Positions 47,164 through 57,513 of a stretch of DNA of 64,000 nt are shown here, piece after piece; position 1 is the first letter of the stretch, and every line of letters starts with the position of its first letter. The DNA comes from Manihot esculenta. Its lineage: Eukaryota > Streptophyta > Magnoliopsida > Malpighiales > Euphorbiaceae. The DNA is taken from NCBI RefSeq assembly GCF_001659605.2, contig NC_035171.2:25399825-25463824 (forward strand), written 5' to 3'. The notes under the pieces were generated by a model. The model ran no database searches. It had not been told where the DNA came from and was given only the letters and a program-made list of their open reading frames with translations. Both the position numbers and the translations under genes were made by a program.

Positions 47164-47418
47164 CTAGGTTCATATGGTCGGACCTAGTGTGTCGGGCTCA
47201 TAGATGTTCTAGAAGGTCAAGCACACTAGGAAAATCATGTCCACTAGGATAGGATGTAGAGTCCTGTCTATATGATGATATGATATGCCATGATGATATG
47301 CATGTGCATAAATGCTATGATGTGATGTTATGTATGTGATGTGGGTTCATGTGTTTCCACATGAACCGTATGATGCTAATGATTGCTTATGCTATGTGTT
47401 GTTTTTTCAGAAGATAGA

Positions 47419-48723
47419 ATGAGAGGAACTCGTCGATCTGCACGATTGACTGGAGTGCCACCTCAGGACGAGGGCGCTGATGCCCGTCCTCCAGCATTGC
47501 CTAGGGCAATGTCCAGTAGGTCCAACAGAGACAGAGTAGCTAGAGACCCTAGAAGGTCTTTGGATTTGGGTAGAAGCAGATCAGTAAGGGGAACAGTGCA
47601 GGGAGGAATGTCTGAGGATATGGAAGTAGACCAGAGGAGGGATGGCAGTCTCGGTGTGAGCATGCCGGAAGAGGGCATGGGAGAATCAGAAGGAGGCACT
47701 CAGGCCTCGAGTTATGTCCAGCCACATCACTACCCACCCTATTCACACCATCCAGGGTATTCGATGGGAGGTACATCGGATTACCCCAGTTTTAGCCCTT
47801 ATCCTCCACATATGCCATACCCACCTTACTACCCACCATACTCCCAGTACCCCACGTACCCACCTCCACCTCCCTATACCAGTACAGCAAACCCTAACCC
47901 AGGGGATGTTGCACCTCCACCACCACCAGTACCTACTGTCCCGGAAACACAAGTACCCAAACCTACCTCATCTGGAGGGAGCAAGGTCAAGATGACCGAT
48001 TACATGAAGTTGGGTGCTCCTCAGTACCGAGCAGGCGATGACCCATTTGAATATCTGAGCAGGGTCAAGACTATTACAGATGAGATAGGGGCTGATGACA
48101 GTAGAGCCATTCAGATGGCTGGGTTCACACTGGAGTGCAAGAAGGCACGTGATTGGTTTAAGAACTATGTGAACCCGAGAGCGGACAGTATGTCTTGGGG
48201 GGAGTTCGCAAATGAGTTTGCAGGATGGGCTTTTCCTGAGAGCTCTAGAGAGCAGAAGATGATAGAATTCGAACAGTTGAGGCAGACTGAACAGATGAGT
48301 GTGGAGGAGTACACAGACAGGTTCCTGGAGTTGTTGCCATATGCTGGGCAGAATTTGGACACAGATCAAAAGAAGTCAAGGAGATATATTATGAGGCTGC
48401 ACTCCAGGTATTCCTCTTTGATACAGTCAGCAGAGAGGGAGAGTTTCCATGCCATAGTAGATATGGCTAGGAGAATGGAGGCTAGTGCTATCGTTGAGGG
48501 GAAGGTAAAACAGTCAGTGGCACAGTCTTCTGGTTCCAAGACCCCAGGTGGGGAAAGGTTAGACTCTTCTTCTCTGAGTGCAGCAGCTGCAGGCAGTAAG
48601 AAGTGGGACAGAGGCCACAGAAAATCTAAGAAGAATAAGTTCTGGAACAAGATCAAGTCAGGTCTGGGTTTAGGCAGTGGCTCAAGCTCTGGCGCAGAGG
48701 TTACAGCATGTGATAGAGCATAA
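47419..48723 (+). CDS. gag part of element G, cut by the nested element
   Basis: The frame is open from 47383, but I take the ATG at 47419 (MRGTRRSARLTG) because it follows the probable acceptor at 47410. A Pro/Tyr-rich N-terminal region (about 47720-47960) precedes the retrotransposon gag domain: MTDYMKLGAPQYRAGDDPFE, then WAFPESSREQKMIEFEQLRQ and MSVEEYTDRFLELLPYAGQ. The last four codons and the stop come from the nested LTR. The reading frame resumes at 57514 inside the zinc-knuckle region, so the insertion disrupted a frame that was open until then. Confidence 0.88.
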   Translation: MRGTRRSARLTGVPPQDEGADARPPALPRAMSSRSNRDRVARDPRRSLDLGRSRSVRGTVQGGMSEDMEVDQRRDGSLGVSMPEEGMGESEGGTQASSYVQPHHYPPYSHHPGYSMGGTSDYPSFSPYPPHMPYPPYYPPYSQYPTYPPPPPYTSTANPNPGDVAPPPPPVPTVPETQVPKPTSSGGSKVKMTDYMKLGAPQYRAGDDPFEYLSRVKTITDEIGADDSRAIQMAGFTLECKKARDWFKNYVNPRADSMSWGEFANEFAGWAFPESSREQKMIEFEQLRQTEQMSVEEYTDRFLELLPYAGQNLDTDQKKSRRYIMRLHSRYSSLIQSAERESFHAIVDMARRMEASAIVEGKVKQSVAQSSGSKTPGGERLDSSSLSAAAAGSKKWDRGHRKSKKNKFWNKIKSGLGLGSGSSSGAEVTACDRA

Positions 48724-50434
48724 TTTAGTCCATTTTATATTAATATTATTGATAAATATTTACATGATTTCTGCTTAATTTAGTGCTTTTAATATTATTT
48801 TGCAGAAAATGGTGTAAAAGGACACTTTGGAGAAAATACCCCTAAAACTGCCTTATTTGGAGCAAAAGAGAGCAAGCCTGCCAAGTTGAAATCATGTCAA
48901 GCTAAATATGGAAAGTTCTAAATAAGGAAAGTGGCAAAGAAGGAAAGAACATTCAGCCAAAGCAATTTGAAATTCAAATTTCAAATCACCAAGTTGCCTT
49001 TTCCTTATTCTAGAAGCCACATCTCAAGCTGCCATAATTGAAGAGCCAAAGAAGGAAAGTATTTTGAAATTCAAATCTCCAAGATTCATATTCAGATATT
49101 GGATTTCAAGATCCCACTCATTAAGGAAGCCAAATCTCAAGATCACATGTGCCCCACTTCATGCCATACACATTCAAGTTTCCATAAAAGGCTCCACCTT
49201 CCTCTTTAGTGAATGGGCACACTCCAAAAACGTGGGCAGCCTCTTGGACACACCTTGGGCAGTATCTTGAAGATCTTGGACAGCATTTAAAAGACTAAAG
49301 AGCCCCCACTTGCATGCTCCACGTTTTTGCTTTCACCCATACACAAATAAGGCACATAACTCACCAAGGGCACTTTGGGAAGTCTCCAAAAGACTCATGG
49401 ATACTAAAAAGGAAATAGGCAGCCTCTCAACACCTATTTAAAGGCCTCAAGAACACAAGAAGAGACAGAATTCAACTCCTCAAATTCGGCCAAGCAAGGG
49501 CAGCCACACTCCAAGGGGCTTCTCCCCTCAATTTCGGTTCTTCTTTCTTCTTTTCTTTAATTTTCTGTTTTGGTTCAGCCATGAGTGGCTGAAACCTTTA
49601 TTCTAGTTGAAGTTTGGTTGAAACTAAGGTTGTTTAAAAGGTTGTGAGATCTGAACAGAAACTTTTGTCTTTGATTTTATTCAATATTCATGCAATTATG
49701 CTTAATTCCAAGATTGCTTTGTTGTTTTGATCAAATTGGCCACTTGATTCTTGATTGCAAAGTTAATTGATTGTTGATTAGGATATTTGTTAGTCCGTAA
49801 TTGCTGGAAATATTCTGATCTAAGAACACTTGGTGTAAAAACCAAAGAATTGCATGATCTAACATCATCTCATGCGTTTGAGTAGTTAGGGTTTGGATCT
49901 TTCTTGTTCTTCATGCAATTGGCAATTGTTTTGATGCCTATGGCCCAAGGACGTTCCTTGGCAATTTGTTGATTAGTAATTGGTTAGAGGACGTTCCCTA
50001 ATCAATTTGTTCATAAGGAAAGACATGGTGGTGAGAAGCGTCTTCCACCCCCATAACCAACCTATTGAGTTAATCAAGATTACCATGTTTCAATGATCAA
50101 CCCAAACAACCAAAGTGGATCCATATCTTCAACTAGACCTTTCTCTTATTGATTTCCTCTTTTATTTTTATTACTTGCTGTTTTAATTACTTTCATTAGT
50201 TGTTAATCAAATAATCTCAAAACCCCCCTTTTTACTTTCCTTGCACTTTACTTTTGTTCTATTTGCAATCACTTGCTTTCACTTGTGCTTTCAATTGGTT
50301 TGATTGGTCTTGATTAAGATAAATAAATAGGTAATCAATTCTCTGTGGATACGATCCTTCACCACTGTCTACAGTTGTATTTGTAGGTAACCAAGAAGGT
50401 TATTTTTGACCGGCTTCGACAACCGCTCCTGTCA
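48711..50434 (+). repeat. 5' LTR of element H
   Basis: Complete form, including the 97 bp missing from the 3' LTR. TTTGAAATTCAAAT occurs at 48966 and 49063, bounding that segment. Confidence 0.92.
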
Positions 50435-50439
50435 AAAAT

Positions 50440-50457
50440 TGGCGCCGTTGCCGGGGA
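50440..50457 (+). other. Primer-binding site of element H
   Basis: TGGCGCCGTTGCCGGGGA follows the 5' LTR after a short AAAAT spacer. This matches the tRNA-Asp primer sites of Athila-type elements. Confidence 0.85.
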
Positions 50458-50468
50458 ATTGATTTTAC

Positions 50469-53400
50469 TTGTTTATTTCTTCTTACATGACCAGATCTGA
50501 AAGTAGGGACACTCTGCCCTTTGATCCAGAAATTGAACGCACTCTTAGAAGGCTTGGAAAGCAAGTTTCTGCACCTGCAGAACATTCTGCCCAACCTTCG
50601 GCCGCCGAAACTCACCAACATTCGGCCGCCGAAAGTCCTGCACTCCAGCAACCAAGTTACGCACCAATGGCAGAACCTCGAGCACCAGCTGCTGCCCATG
50701 ATGGACATGCTGTCCAAGGCCAGATAATTCAAGAAAATCCAGCAAATAGGCCACAAGCACAAAGGGAAAGAACCATGAGGGAGTTAGCAACTCCTATAGG
50801 TGATTATGCTCCACTTTGCATCACCTATCCACCTCTTGCAGTTCCCTTTGAACTGAAATCAGGTTTGATTCATCATCTTCCTAAATTTAGAGGTTTGCAA
50901 AATGAAAATCCACATAAGCACTTAAAAGAATTTAAAATTATTTGCTCATCCATGGGACCTCAAGGGATCTCTGAAGATCATGTTAAACTAAGAGCTTTTC
51001 CTTTCTCATTAGATGACCATGCTAAGGATTGGTTATTTTATTTGCCACCTGGATCTATAACTTCTTGGGATGATATGGTCCAAGCCTTTTTGGACAAATA
51101 CTTCCCACCATCTAAATCAATTGGCATAATAAGAGAAATCACTAGCATAAGGCAAAAACCAACTGAGGACTTATATGATTATTGGGAAAGGTTTGAAAGA
51201 CTATGTACAGGTTGTCCACAACATGATATGTCAGACAAAGCCCTCATCCAGTTCTTCTATGGAGGCTTGATTCCATCAGAAAGGAAACTCATAAATGTAG
51301 CTTGTGGAGGATCCATCCTAGACAAGACACCTAGGGAGATGAAGGAACTAATATTCAATCTTGCAGCTTCATCCAAGCAATATGAAGAAGAGGGGCAAGC
51401 ACAAAGAGGAATCTATGAGGTAAGAACATCCTCTGTTGAATTTCAACTTTCAAAACTAACTTCTCTTATGGAAAAGATCGCCCTTGGCCAAGCTCAACAA
51501 AATCAAGCACCTCAGCCTCCTAGGCCATGTGAGATCTGCTTCCATGTAGGACACCCCACTGATCAATGTCCTACTCTCCAAGAAGATCACCACCAAGTCA
51601 ATGCAATGGGGAGGTACAACAACCAACCTAGATATGATCCATACTCCAATACATACAATCCAGGTTGGAAAGATCACCCCAATTTTAGCTATGGAAAGAG
51701 CAACAGTGATCAGAACTACCAAAGCTACCAAAAAAATCAAACCCAACCAGCACCTTCAAATCCTAATCAGAACCTTGAAAAGATCATGCAAACAATGATG
51801 GAAACAATGGTGAACACCATGCAAGGCGTACGACAAGACCTAGGCCAGATGACCACATCAATGCAAGGTGTGCAACAAAACCTAAGCCAAATGGCCACCT
51901 CTATAGGCCAACTGCAATCCCAAGGAAAGCTCCCTTCTCAAATTGAAACCAACCCCAGACAGAATGTTAGTGCTATTACCTTGAGAAGTGGCAAAGAGCT
52001 TCAAGATACTAATCATGAGCAAGAAAAAGAACCAAGTCCACCTGAAGCCTCTCCATCTCAATCTGAGCCACCTCATGCGCACAAGACTGATCCCAAAGTA
52101 AGTTTCCACGTTCCTCCTCCTTTTCCCAAGAGATTTGAAAGAACACAAAAAGAAAAAGAAGAAAAGGAGATTCTTGACACTTTCAGAAAAGTGCAAATCA
52201 ATATACCTCTGCTAGATGCTGTTAAGCAGATTCCCAGGTACGCTAAATTTCTGAAGGAGCTTTGCACAAATAGAAGGAAGCTTGCTGAAAGAGAGAAAGT
52301 AAGTGTAGGTGAGGTAGTTACTGCTGTTATTAAAAGAGAACTCCCTACCAAATGCAAGGACAAAGGTATGTTTGCTATCTCTTGCAAGATAGGGAATGTT
52401 GGTATAAGGAAAGCCATGTGTGATCTTGGTGCATCCATAAATGTCATGCCTCTCTCCATCTATAAATCTCTCAATGCATGTGCACTAAAAGAAACAAGAG
52501 TTGTGATACAATTGGCTGATAGATCTGTGGTATATCCCATAGGTGTTCTAGAAGATGTGTTAGTTCAAGTAAATGAACTAGTCTTTCCTGCTGATTTTTA
52601 TGTGATTGATACTAAGGAAGATTGTTGTAATACTAGTTCTGACATTCTTCTTGGGCGTCCTTTCTTAAGTACTGCTAGAACTAAGATTGATGTGCATGAT
52701 GGTACTCTCACTATGGAATTTGAGGGGGAAGTCATTAAATATAATGTCTATGATTCCATGAAATATCCACATGATATATCCCCTGTTTATGGTCTTGATA
52801 TTGTTGACTGCTTAAGCCAGGAAATTTTTAATGAAAATCAAGATGATATTCTTAACAGTGATTTCTGCAGAGATACTGATCAGGTACAGATTAAGAAGGA
52901 GCCAAAACCTAAGGAAACGGTTTGTAGCATCCAACAGATAGTTTGCAGTCAAGCGCAGATTGGAGAAAATTCAGTTGCACCACTTCAGAATGGTGTGCAG
53001 ACCCTTATTGCGCAAAAAGAGGCACCTGAAGACCTCTTAGGCGCATCCTTTCAGCCTCCCATGCAAAACAGATCCATTCCGCCTCCCTCTCAGTATACTC
53101 CTGCACAAGAAGAACCACCTGAAAGCCTTTCAAGCACATCATCTCAGTCCCAATCTCAAATCTCTCCCACTCTCTATCCAACGCAGACAAGCCAAGCACG
53201 AATGGAAAAAGGAGAGCCTAGTTCAGTCAGAAATCCATCTCAGAAAATCTCAGAATCAGATCTGAAGCCTCTTCCAGACCATCTGAAATACATGTATTTG
53301 GGAGCTAACAAGACACTACCAGTAATAGTGTCCAATGAATTGAGCCAACAAGAAGAAGCAAGCCTCTTGAAAGTACTACAGAAACATAAAGGAGCCATAG

Positions 53401-54857
53401 GATGGACTATTGATGACATCAAAGGTATTTCCCCATCCACCTGCATGCATAGAATTCACATGGAGGATGAGTGCAAGCCAGTCAGAGATGCTCAAAGAAG
53501 ACTGAATCCACCTATGATGGAGGTAGTGAAAAAAGAGATAGTCAAGCTCCTTGATGCAGGCATCATATACCCAATCTCTGATAGCAAATGGGTGAGCCCT
53601 GTACATGTAGTTCCAAAGAAAACTGGAATTACCATTGTTCCAAATGCTGAAGGGGAACTTGTCCCCACTAGAGTCCAGAATGGATGGAGGGTATGCATGG
53701 ACTATAGGAAGCTCAATACTGCAACAAGGAAGGACCACTTCCCACTGCCTTTCATTGACCAGATGCTAGAAAGGCTTGCAGGTAAATCTCACTATTGTTG
53801 TCTTGATGGTTATTCAGGTTTCTACCAAATCCCAGTTGCTCCAGAAGACCAAGAGAAGACTACCTTCACTTGTCCTTTTGGCACTTTCGCCTTTAGAAGA
53901 ATGCCATTTGGACTATGCAATGCACCTGCCACCTTTCAGCGATGCATGATGAGCATATTTTCTGACTATGTGGGTAAGACAATTGAGGTATTTATGGATG
54001 ACTTCACAGTTCATGGAAATTCTTTTGATGAATGCCTAACCAATTTAGAAAAGATCTTGCAAAGATGCCTTGAAACTAACCTTGTGCTTAATTATGAAAA
54101 ATGTCATTTTATGGTTAATCAAGGTATGGTCTTAGGTCATGTTGTTTCAGCTAAGGGCATTGAAGTGGACAAAGCTAAGGTGGATACCATCAAAAATCTG
54201 CCTTACCCTTCCAATGTTAGAGACGTCCGTTCCTTCCTTGGACATGCAGGGTTCTACAGAAGATTCATCAAAGATTTCTCCAAAATTACTTTGCCATTAT
54301 GCAGATTGCTCCAACAAGATGTAACATTTGAGTTTGATGCAGATTGCAAAAAGGCGTTTGATTTGATTAAAGAATTGCTTGTGACTGCCCCAATTATTCA
54401 AGGGCCTGATTGGAACCTACCATTTGAAATCATGTGTGATGCAAGCAATTATGCAGTAGGCGCAGTCTTGGGGCAACGTGTGGGCAATTCGCCCCATGTC
54501 ATTCACTATGCCTCTCGCACCTTGGATGCTACACAAAGCAATTACACAACAACTGAAAAGGAGCTCTTAGCTGTTGTATTTGCCCTAGAGAAGTTCAGAC
54601 CATATCTCTTGGGTACCAAAGTCATTATCTACTCTGACCATGCAGCTCTGCGATACTTGATCAAGAAAAAGGAGGCAAAACCAAGACTCATTCGGTGGAT
54701 CCTTTTACTACAAGAATTTGACCTAGAAATAAGGGACAAGAAAGGGAAAGAAAATCTGGTAGCTGACCACCTCAGCCGACTCCCATCCACTACTGCACCT
54801 TGTCCAGTTGAGGAAGCTTTCCCGGACGAACACCTGTTCGTCACTCATTCTGCCTAA
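50469..54857 (+). CDS. gag-protease-RT-RNase H polyprotein of element H, no integrase
   Basis: An uninterrupted frame of 1462 codons starting 12 bases after the primer site. In order: gag domain (about 115-310), CCHC knuckle CEICFHVGHPTDQC (354-367), protease with DLGAS at about 652-656 (Athila-type variant of D-S/T-G), RT with VFMDDF around 1175 and RNase H with MCDAS at about 1322-1326 and NLVADHLSRL near the end. Athila pol should continue into the HHCC and DDE integrase, but the frame stops shortly after RNase H and none is found in the next 1 kb. Two TTCGGCCGCCGAA motifs near codons 43-55 encode SAAE repeats. Confidence 0.93.
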   Translation: MFISSYMTRSESRDTLPFDPEIERTLRRLGKQVSAPAEHSAQPSAAETHQHSAAESPALQQPSYAPMAEPRAPAAAHDGHAVQGQIIQENPANRPQAQRERTMRELATPIGDYAPLCITYPPLAVPFELKSGLIHHLPKFRGLQNENPHKHLKEFKIICSSMGPQGISEDHVKLRAFPFSLDDHAKDWLFYLPPGSITSWDDMVQAFLDKYFPPSKSIGIIREITSIRQKPTEDLYDYWERFERLCTGCPQHDMSDKALIQFFYGGLIPSERKLINVACGGSILDKTPREMKELIFNLAASSKQYEEEGQAQRGIYEVRTSSVEFQLSKLTSLMEKIALGQAQQNQAPQPPRPCEICFHVGHPTDQCPTLQEDHHQVNAMGRYNNQPRYDPYSNTYNPGWKDHPNFSYGKSNSDQNYQSYQKNQTQPAPSNPNQNLEKIMQTMMETMVNTMQGVRQDLGQMTTSMQGVQQNLSQMATSIGQLQSQGKLPSQIETNPRQNVSAITLRSGKELQDTNHEQEKEPSPPEASPSQSEPPHAHKTDPKVSFHVPPPFPKRFERTQKEKEEKEILDTFRKVQINIPLLDAVKQIPRYAKFLKELCTNRRKLAEREKVSVGEVVTAVIKRELPTKCKDKGMFAISCKIGNVGIRKAMCDLGASINVMPLSIYKSLNACALKETRVVIQLADRSVVYPIGVLEDVLVQVNELVFPADFYVIDTKEDCCNTSSDILLGRPFLSTARTKIDVHDGTLTMEFEGEVIKYNVYDSMKYPHDISPVYGLDIVDCLSQEIFNENQDDILNSDFCRDTDQVQIKKEPKPKETVCSIQQIVCSQAQIGENSVAPLQNGVQTLIAQKEAPEDLLGASFQPPMQNRSIPPPSQYTPAQEEPPESLSSTSSQSQSQISPTLYPTQTSQARMEKGEPSSVRNPSQKISESDLKPLPDHLKYMYLGANKTLPVIVSNELSQQEEASLLKVLQKHKGAIGWTIDDIKGISPSTCMHRIHMEDECKPVRDAQRRLNPPMMEVVKKEIVKLLDAGIIYPISDSKWVSPVHVVPKKTGITIVPNAEGELVPTRVQNGWRVCMDYRKLNTATRKDHFPLPFIDQMLERLAGKSHYCCLDGYSGFYQIPVAPEDQEKTTFTCPFGTFAFRRMPFGLCNAPATFQRCMMSIFSDYVGKTIEVFMDDFTVHGNSFDECLTNLEKILQRCLETNLVLNYEKCHFMVNQGMVLGHVVSAKGIEVDKAKVDTIKNLPYPSNVRDVRSFLGHAGFYRRFIKDFSKITLPLCRLLQQDVTFEFDADCKKAFDLIKELLVTAPIIQGPDWNLPFEIMCDASNYAVGAVLGQRVGNSPHVIHYASRTLDATQSNYTTTEKELLAVVFALEKFRPYLLGTKVIIYSDHAALRYLIKKKEAKPRLIRWILLLQEFDLEIRDKKGKENLVADHLSRLPSTTAPCPVEEAFPDEHLFVTHSA

Positions 54858-55880
54858 GTGATCATGCCATGCACACCACACCCCAGGGAAGTACTCAGTT
54901 CCTTTGTTCTCTTCTCTTCTTCTCTTCTCCTTCTCTTTTCTTCTTCTCTACTCCTTCTCTTCTCTTCTTCTACATTGAGGACAATGCATGATTTCGGTGT
55001 GGGGGTGTATATCTCTGAATTTTTACTTTTAAGTTTATTTTTGCTTTAACCTTTAGTTTGCTTGCATTAGGAAAATTTTTTCATTTTTGTTATTGTTATG
55101 CTTTCAATAAAACACACACAACCACAACCTTCTTCATCTTTTTTGTTTTGCTCTACTCAAATTGATGAACTATGTTGGATGAGTTTTTCTTTCTATGACC
55201 CCATTAATGTGATAACTCTTTAAACTTATGTTGAATCACTTACAGTGAGTTGTATTCATGTTTGAGAATTACCTTTTGAATTGAATCTTTGAGTTTGCCA
55301 TGGTGAAAAATATATTGATGACCCTCAATCGATTGAGAATAAATTAAAGTTGTGTGAATGAACTTAATGTGACCTGATTTAGCAATTGGTGTTGATTTGC
55401 CCAAATCATTGAGAGAAAGAAAATTCAGCAAAGGCAAAGCCCTCAAAAGCACAAATTCAAAAACTGTTCCAATGGTCAAAAGACTAAGAACAAGGCTAGT
55501 AGCCACTTGGATAGGTGACCAACTGAAAAATATAAACCATGACATCAAAAATAGGTTGGTGACCTTTCCAAGCAAGATCTAAAGTGCAAAAGCCTGAATA
55601 AAGTACTTCAAGGTAAGGGCAAGTCAATCCAAAAGCTAGAAAAAGTCTTAACAAACTAATGTGCATGTCTCTCTTGAGGAAAACAAATCCTAGCCATGGT
55701 AAGCAAAGGGAAACAAGGAAAAGAGGTGAGTAATCTTCATGCATATATTCTTCACTGCAATGCTTCAAAATAGGGGTCTAGAGTATGAGCCTAAGTGGAA
55801 ATAAGGATCTAGAGGAAGAAAGCTTATTTGACTATGTTTGTTTGCTTGAGGACAAGCAAAAGTCTAAGTGTGGGGGTATT
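54858..55880 (+). other. 3' non-coding region of element H
   Basis: About 1 kb between the pol stop and the 3' LTR. It has a CT-rich run (54900-54970), an internal polypurine-like GTGTGGGGGT (54997-55006) preceded by TTGAGGACAATGCA, and the true polypurine tract preceded by TTGAGGACAAGCA. Integrase and any envelope-like frame would be expected in this interval in a complete Athila element. Only short unconvincing frames occur. Confidence 0.75.
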
Positions 55881-57507
55881 TGATAGAGCATAATTTAGTC
55901 CATTTTATATTAATATTATTGATAAATATTTACATGATTTCTGCTTAATTTAGTGCTTTTAATATTATTTTGCAGAAAATGGTGTAAAAGGACACTTTGG
56001 AGAAAATACCCCTAAAACTGCCTTATTTGGAGCAAAAGAGAGCAAGCCTGCCAAGTTGAAATCATGTCAAGCTAAATATGGAAAGTTCTAAATAAGGAAA
56101 GTGGCAAAGAAGGAAAGAACATTCAGCCAAAGCAATTTGAAATTCAAATTTCCAAGATTCATATTCAGATATTGGATTTCAAGATCCCACTCATTAAGGA
56201 AGCCAAATCTCAAGATCACATGTGCCCCACTTCATGCCATACACATTCAAGTTTCCATAAAAGGCTCCACCTTCCTCTTTAGTGAATGGGCACACTCCAA
56301 AAACGTGGGCAGCCTCTTGGACACACCTTGGGCAGTATCTTGAAGATCTTGGACAGCATTTAAAAGACTAAAGAGCCCCCACTTGCATGCTCCACGTTTT
56401 TGCTTTCACCCATACACAAATAAGGCACATAACTCACCAAGGGCACTTTGGGAAGTCTCCAAAAGACTCATGGATACTAAAAAGGAAATAGGCAGCCTCT
56501 CAACACCTATTTAAAGGCCTCAAGAACACAAGAAGAGACAGAATTCAACTCCTCAAATTCGGCCAAGCAAGGGCAGCCACACTCCAAGGGGCTTCTCCCC
56601 TCAATTTCGGTTCTTCTTTCTTCTTTTCTTTAATTTTCTGTTTTGGTTCAGCCATGAGTGGCTGAAACCTTTATTCTAGTTGAAGTTTGGTTGAAACTAA
56701 GGTTGTTTAAAAGGTTGTGAGATCTGAACAGAAACTTTTGTCTTTGATTTTATTCAATATTCATGCAATTATGCTTAATTCCAAGATTGCTTTGTTGTTT
56801 TGATCAAATTGGCCACTTGATTCTTGATTGCAAAGTTAATTGATTGTTGATTAGGATATTTGTTAGTCCGTAATTGCTGGAAATATTCTGATCTAAGAAC
56901 ACTTGGTGTAAAAACCAAAGAATTGCATGATCTAACATCATCTCATGCGTTTGAGTAGTTAGGGTTTGGATCTTTCTTGTTCTTCATGCAATTGGCAATT
57001 GTTTTGATGCCTATGGCCCAAGGACGTTCCTTGGCAATTTGTTGATTAGTAATTGGTTAGAGGACGTTCCCTAATCAATTTGTTCATAAGGAAAGACATG
57101 GTGGTGAGAAGCGTCTTCCACCCCCATAACCAACCTATTGAGTTAATCAAGATTACCATGTTTCAATGATCAACCCAAACAACCAAAGTGGATCCATATC
57201 TTCAACTAGACCTTTCTCTTATTGATTTCCTCTTTTATTTTTATTACTTGCTGTTTTAATTACTTTCATTAGTTGTTAATCAAATAATCTCAAAACCCCC
57301 CTTTTTACTTTCCTTGCACTTTACTTTTGTTCTATTTGCAATCACTTGCTTTCACTTGTGCTTTCAATTGGTTTGATTGGTCTTGATTAAGATAAATAAA
57401 TAGGTAATCAATTCTCTGTGGATACGATCCTTCACCACTGTCTACAGTTGTATTTGTAGGTAACCAAGAAGGTTATTTTTGACCGGCTTCGACAACCGCT
57501 CCTGTCA
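55881..57507 (+). repeat. 3' LTR of element H with a 97-bp deletion
   Basis: Same as the 5' LTR except that the segment between two TTTGAAATTCAAAT copies, and one copy, are lost. Confidence 0.92.
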
Positions 57508-57513
57508 GCATGT

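Larger units (their letters stand above)
45552..47410 (+). other. Probable leader intron of element G
   Basis: Donor AAGAG/GTAAGAGCC in the LTR leader and acceptor GTTTTTTCAG/AAGATAG eight bases before the likely gag ATG (47419). The donor context CTCGATCTYCAAGAG/GTAAG is conserved in the divergent solo LTR (near 41140). The 1,859-nt intron would remove the LTR end and the primer-binding site. Inferred from strings; no RNA evidence. Confidence 0.5.
48711..57507 (+). mobile_element. Athila-like gypsy element H without integrase, nested in G, target-site duplication GCATG
   Basis: LTRs at 48711-50434 (1,724 bp) and 55881-57507 (1,627 bp) begin TGATAGAGCATAAT and end CTCCTGTCA. GCATG flanks both sides (48706-48710 and 57508-57512). 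The primer-binding site TGGCGCCGTTGCCGGGGA is the tRNA-Asp type of Athila. The polypurine tract GTGTGGGGGTATT ends at 55880. Apart from one 97-bp deletion I found no LTR differences. It carries one long frame (50469-54857) ending after RNase H. Confidence 0.92.

Noticed and set aside
47968..48369. Minus-strand frames opposite gag and pol of elements G and H (for example 51882-52196, 52073-52459, 53376-53738)
   Set aside because: They are shadows of long, motif-supported plus-strand frames.
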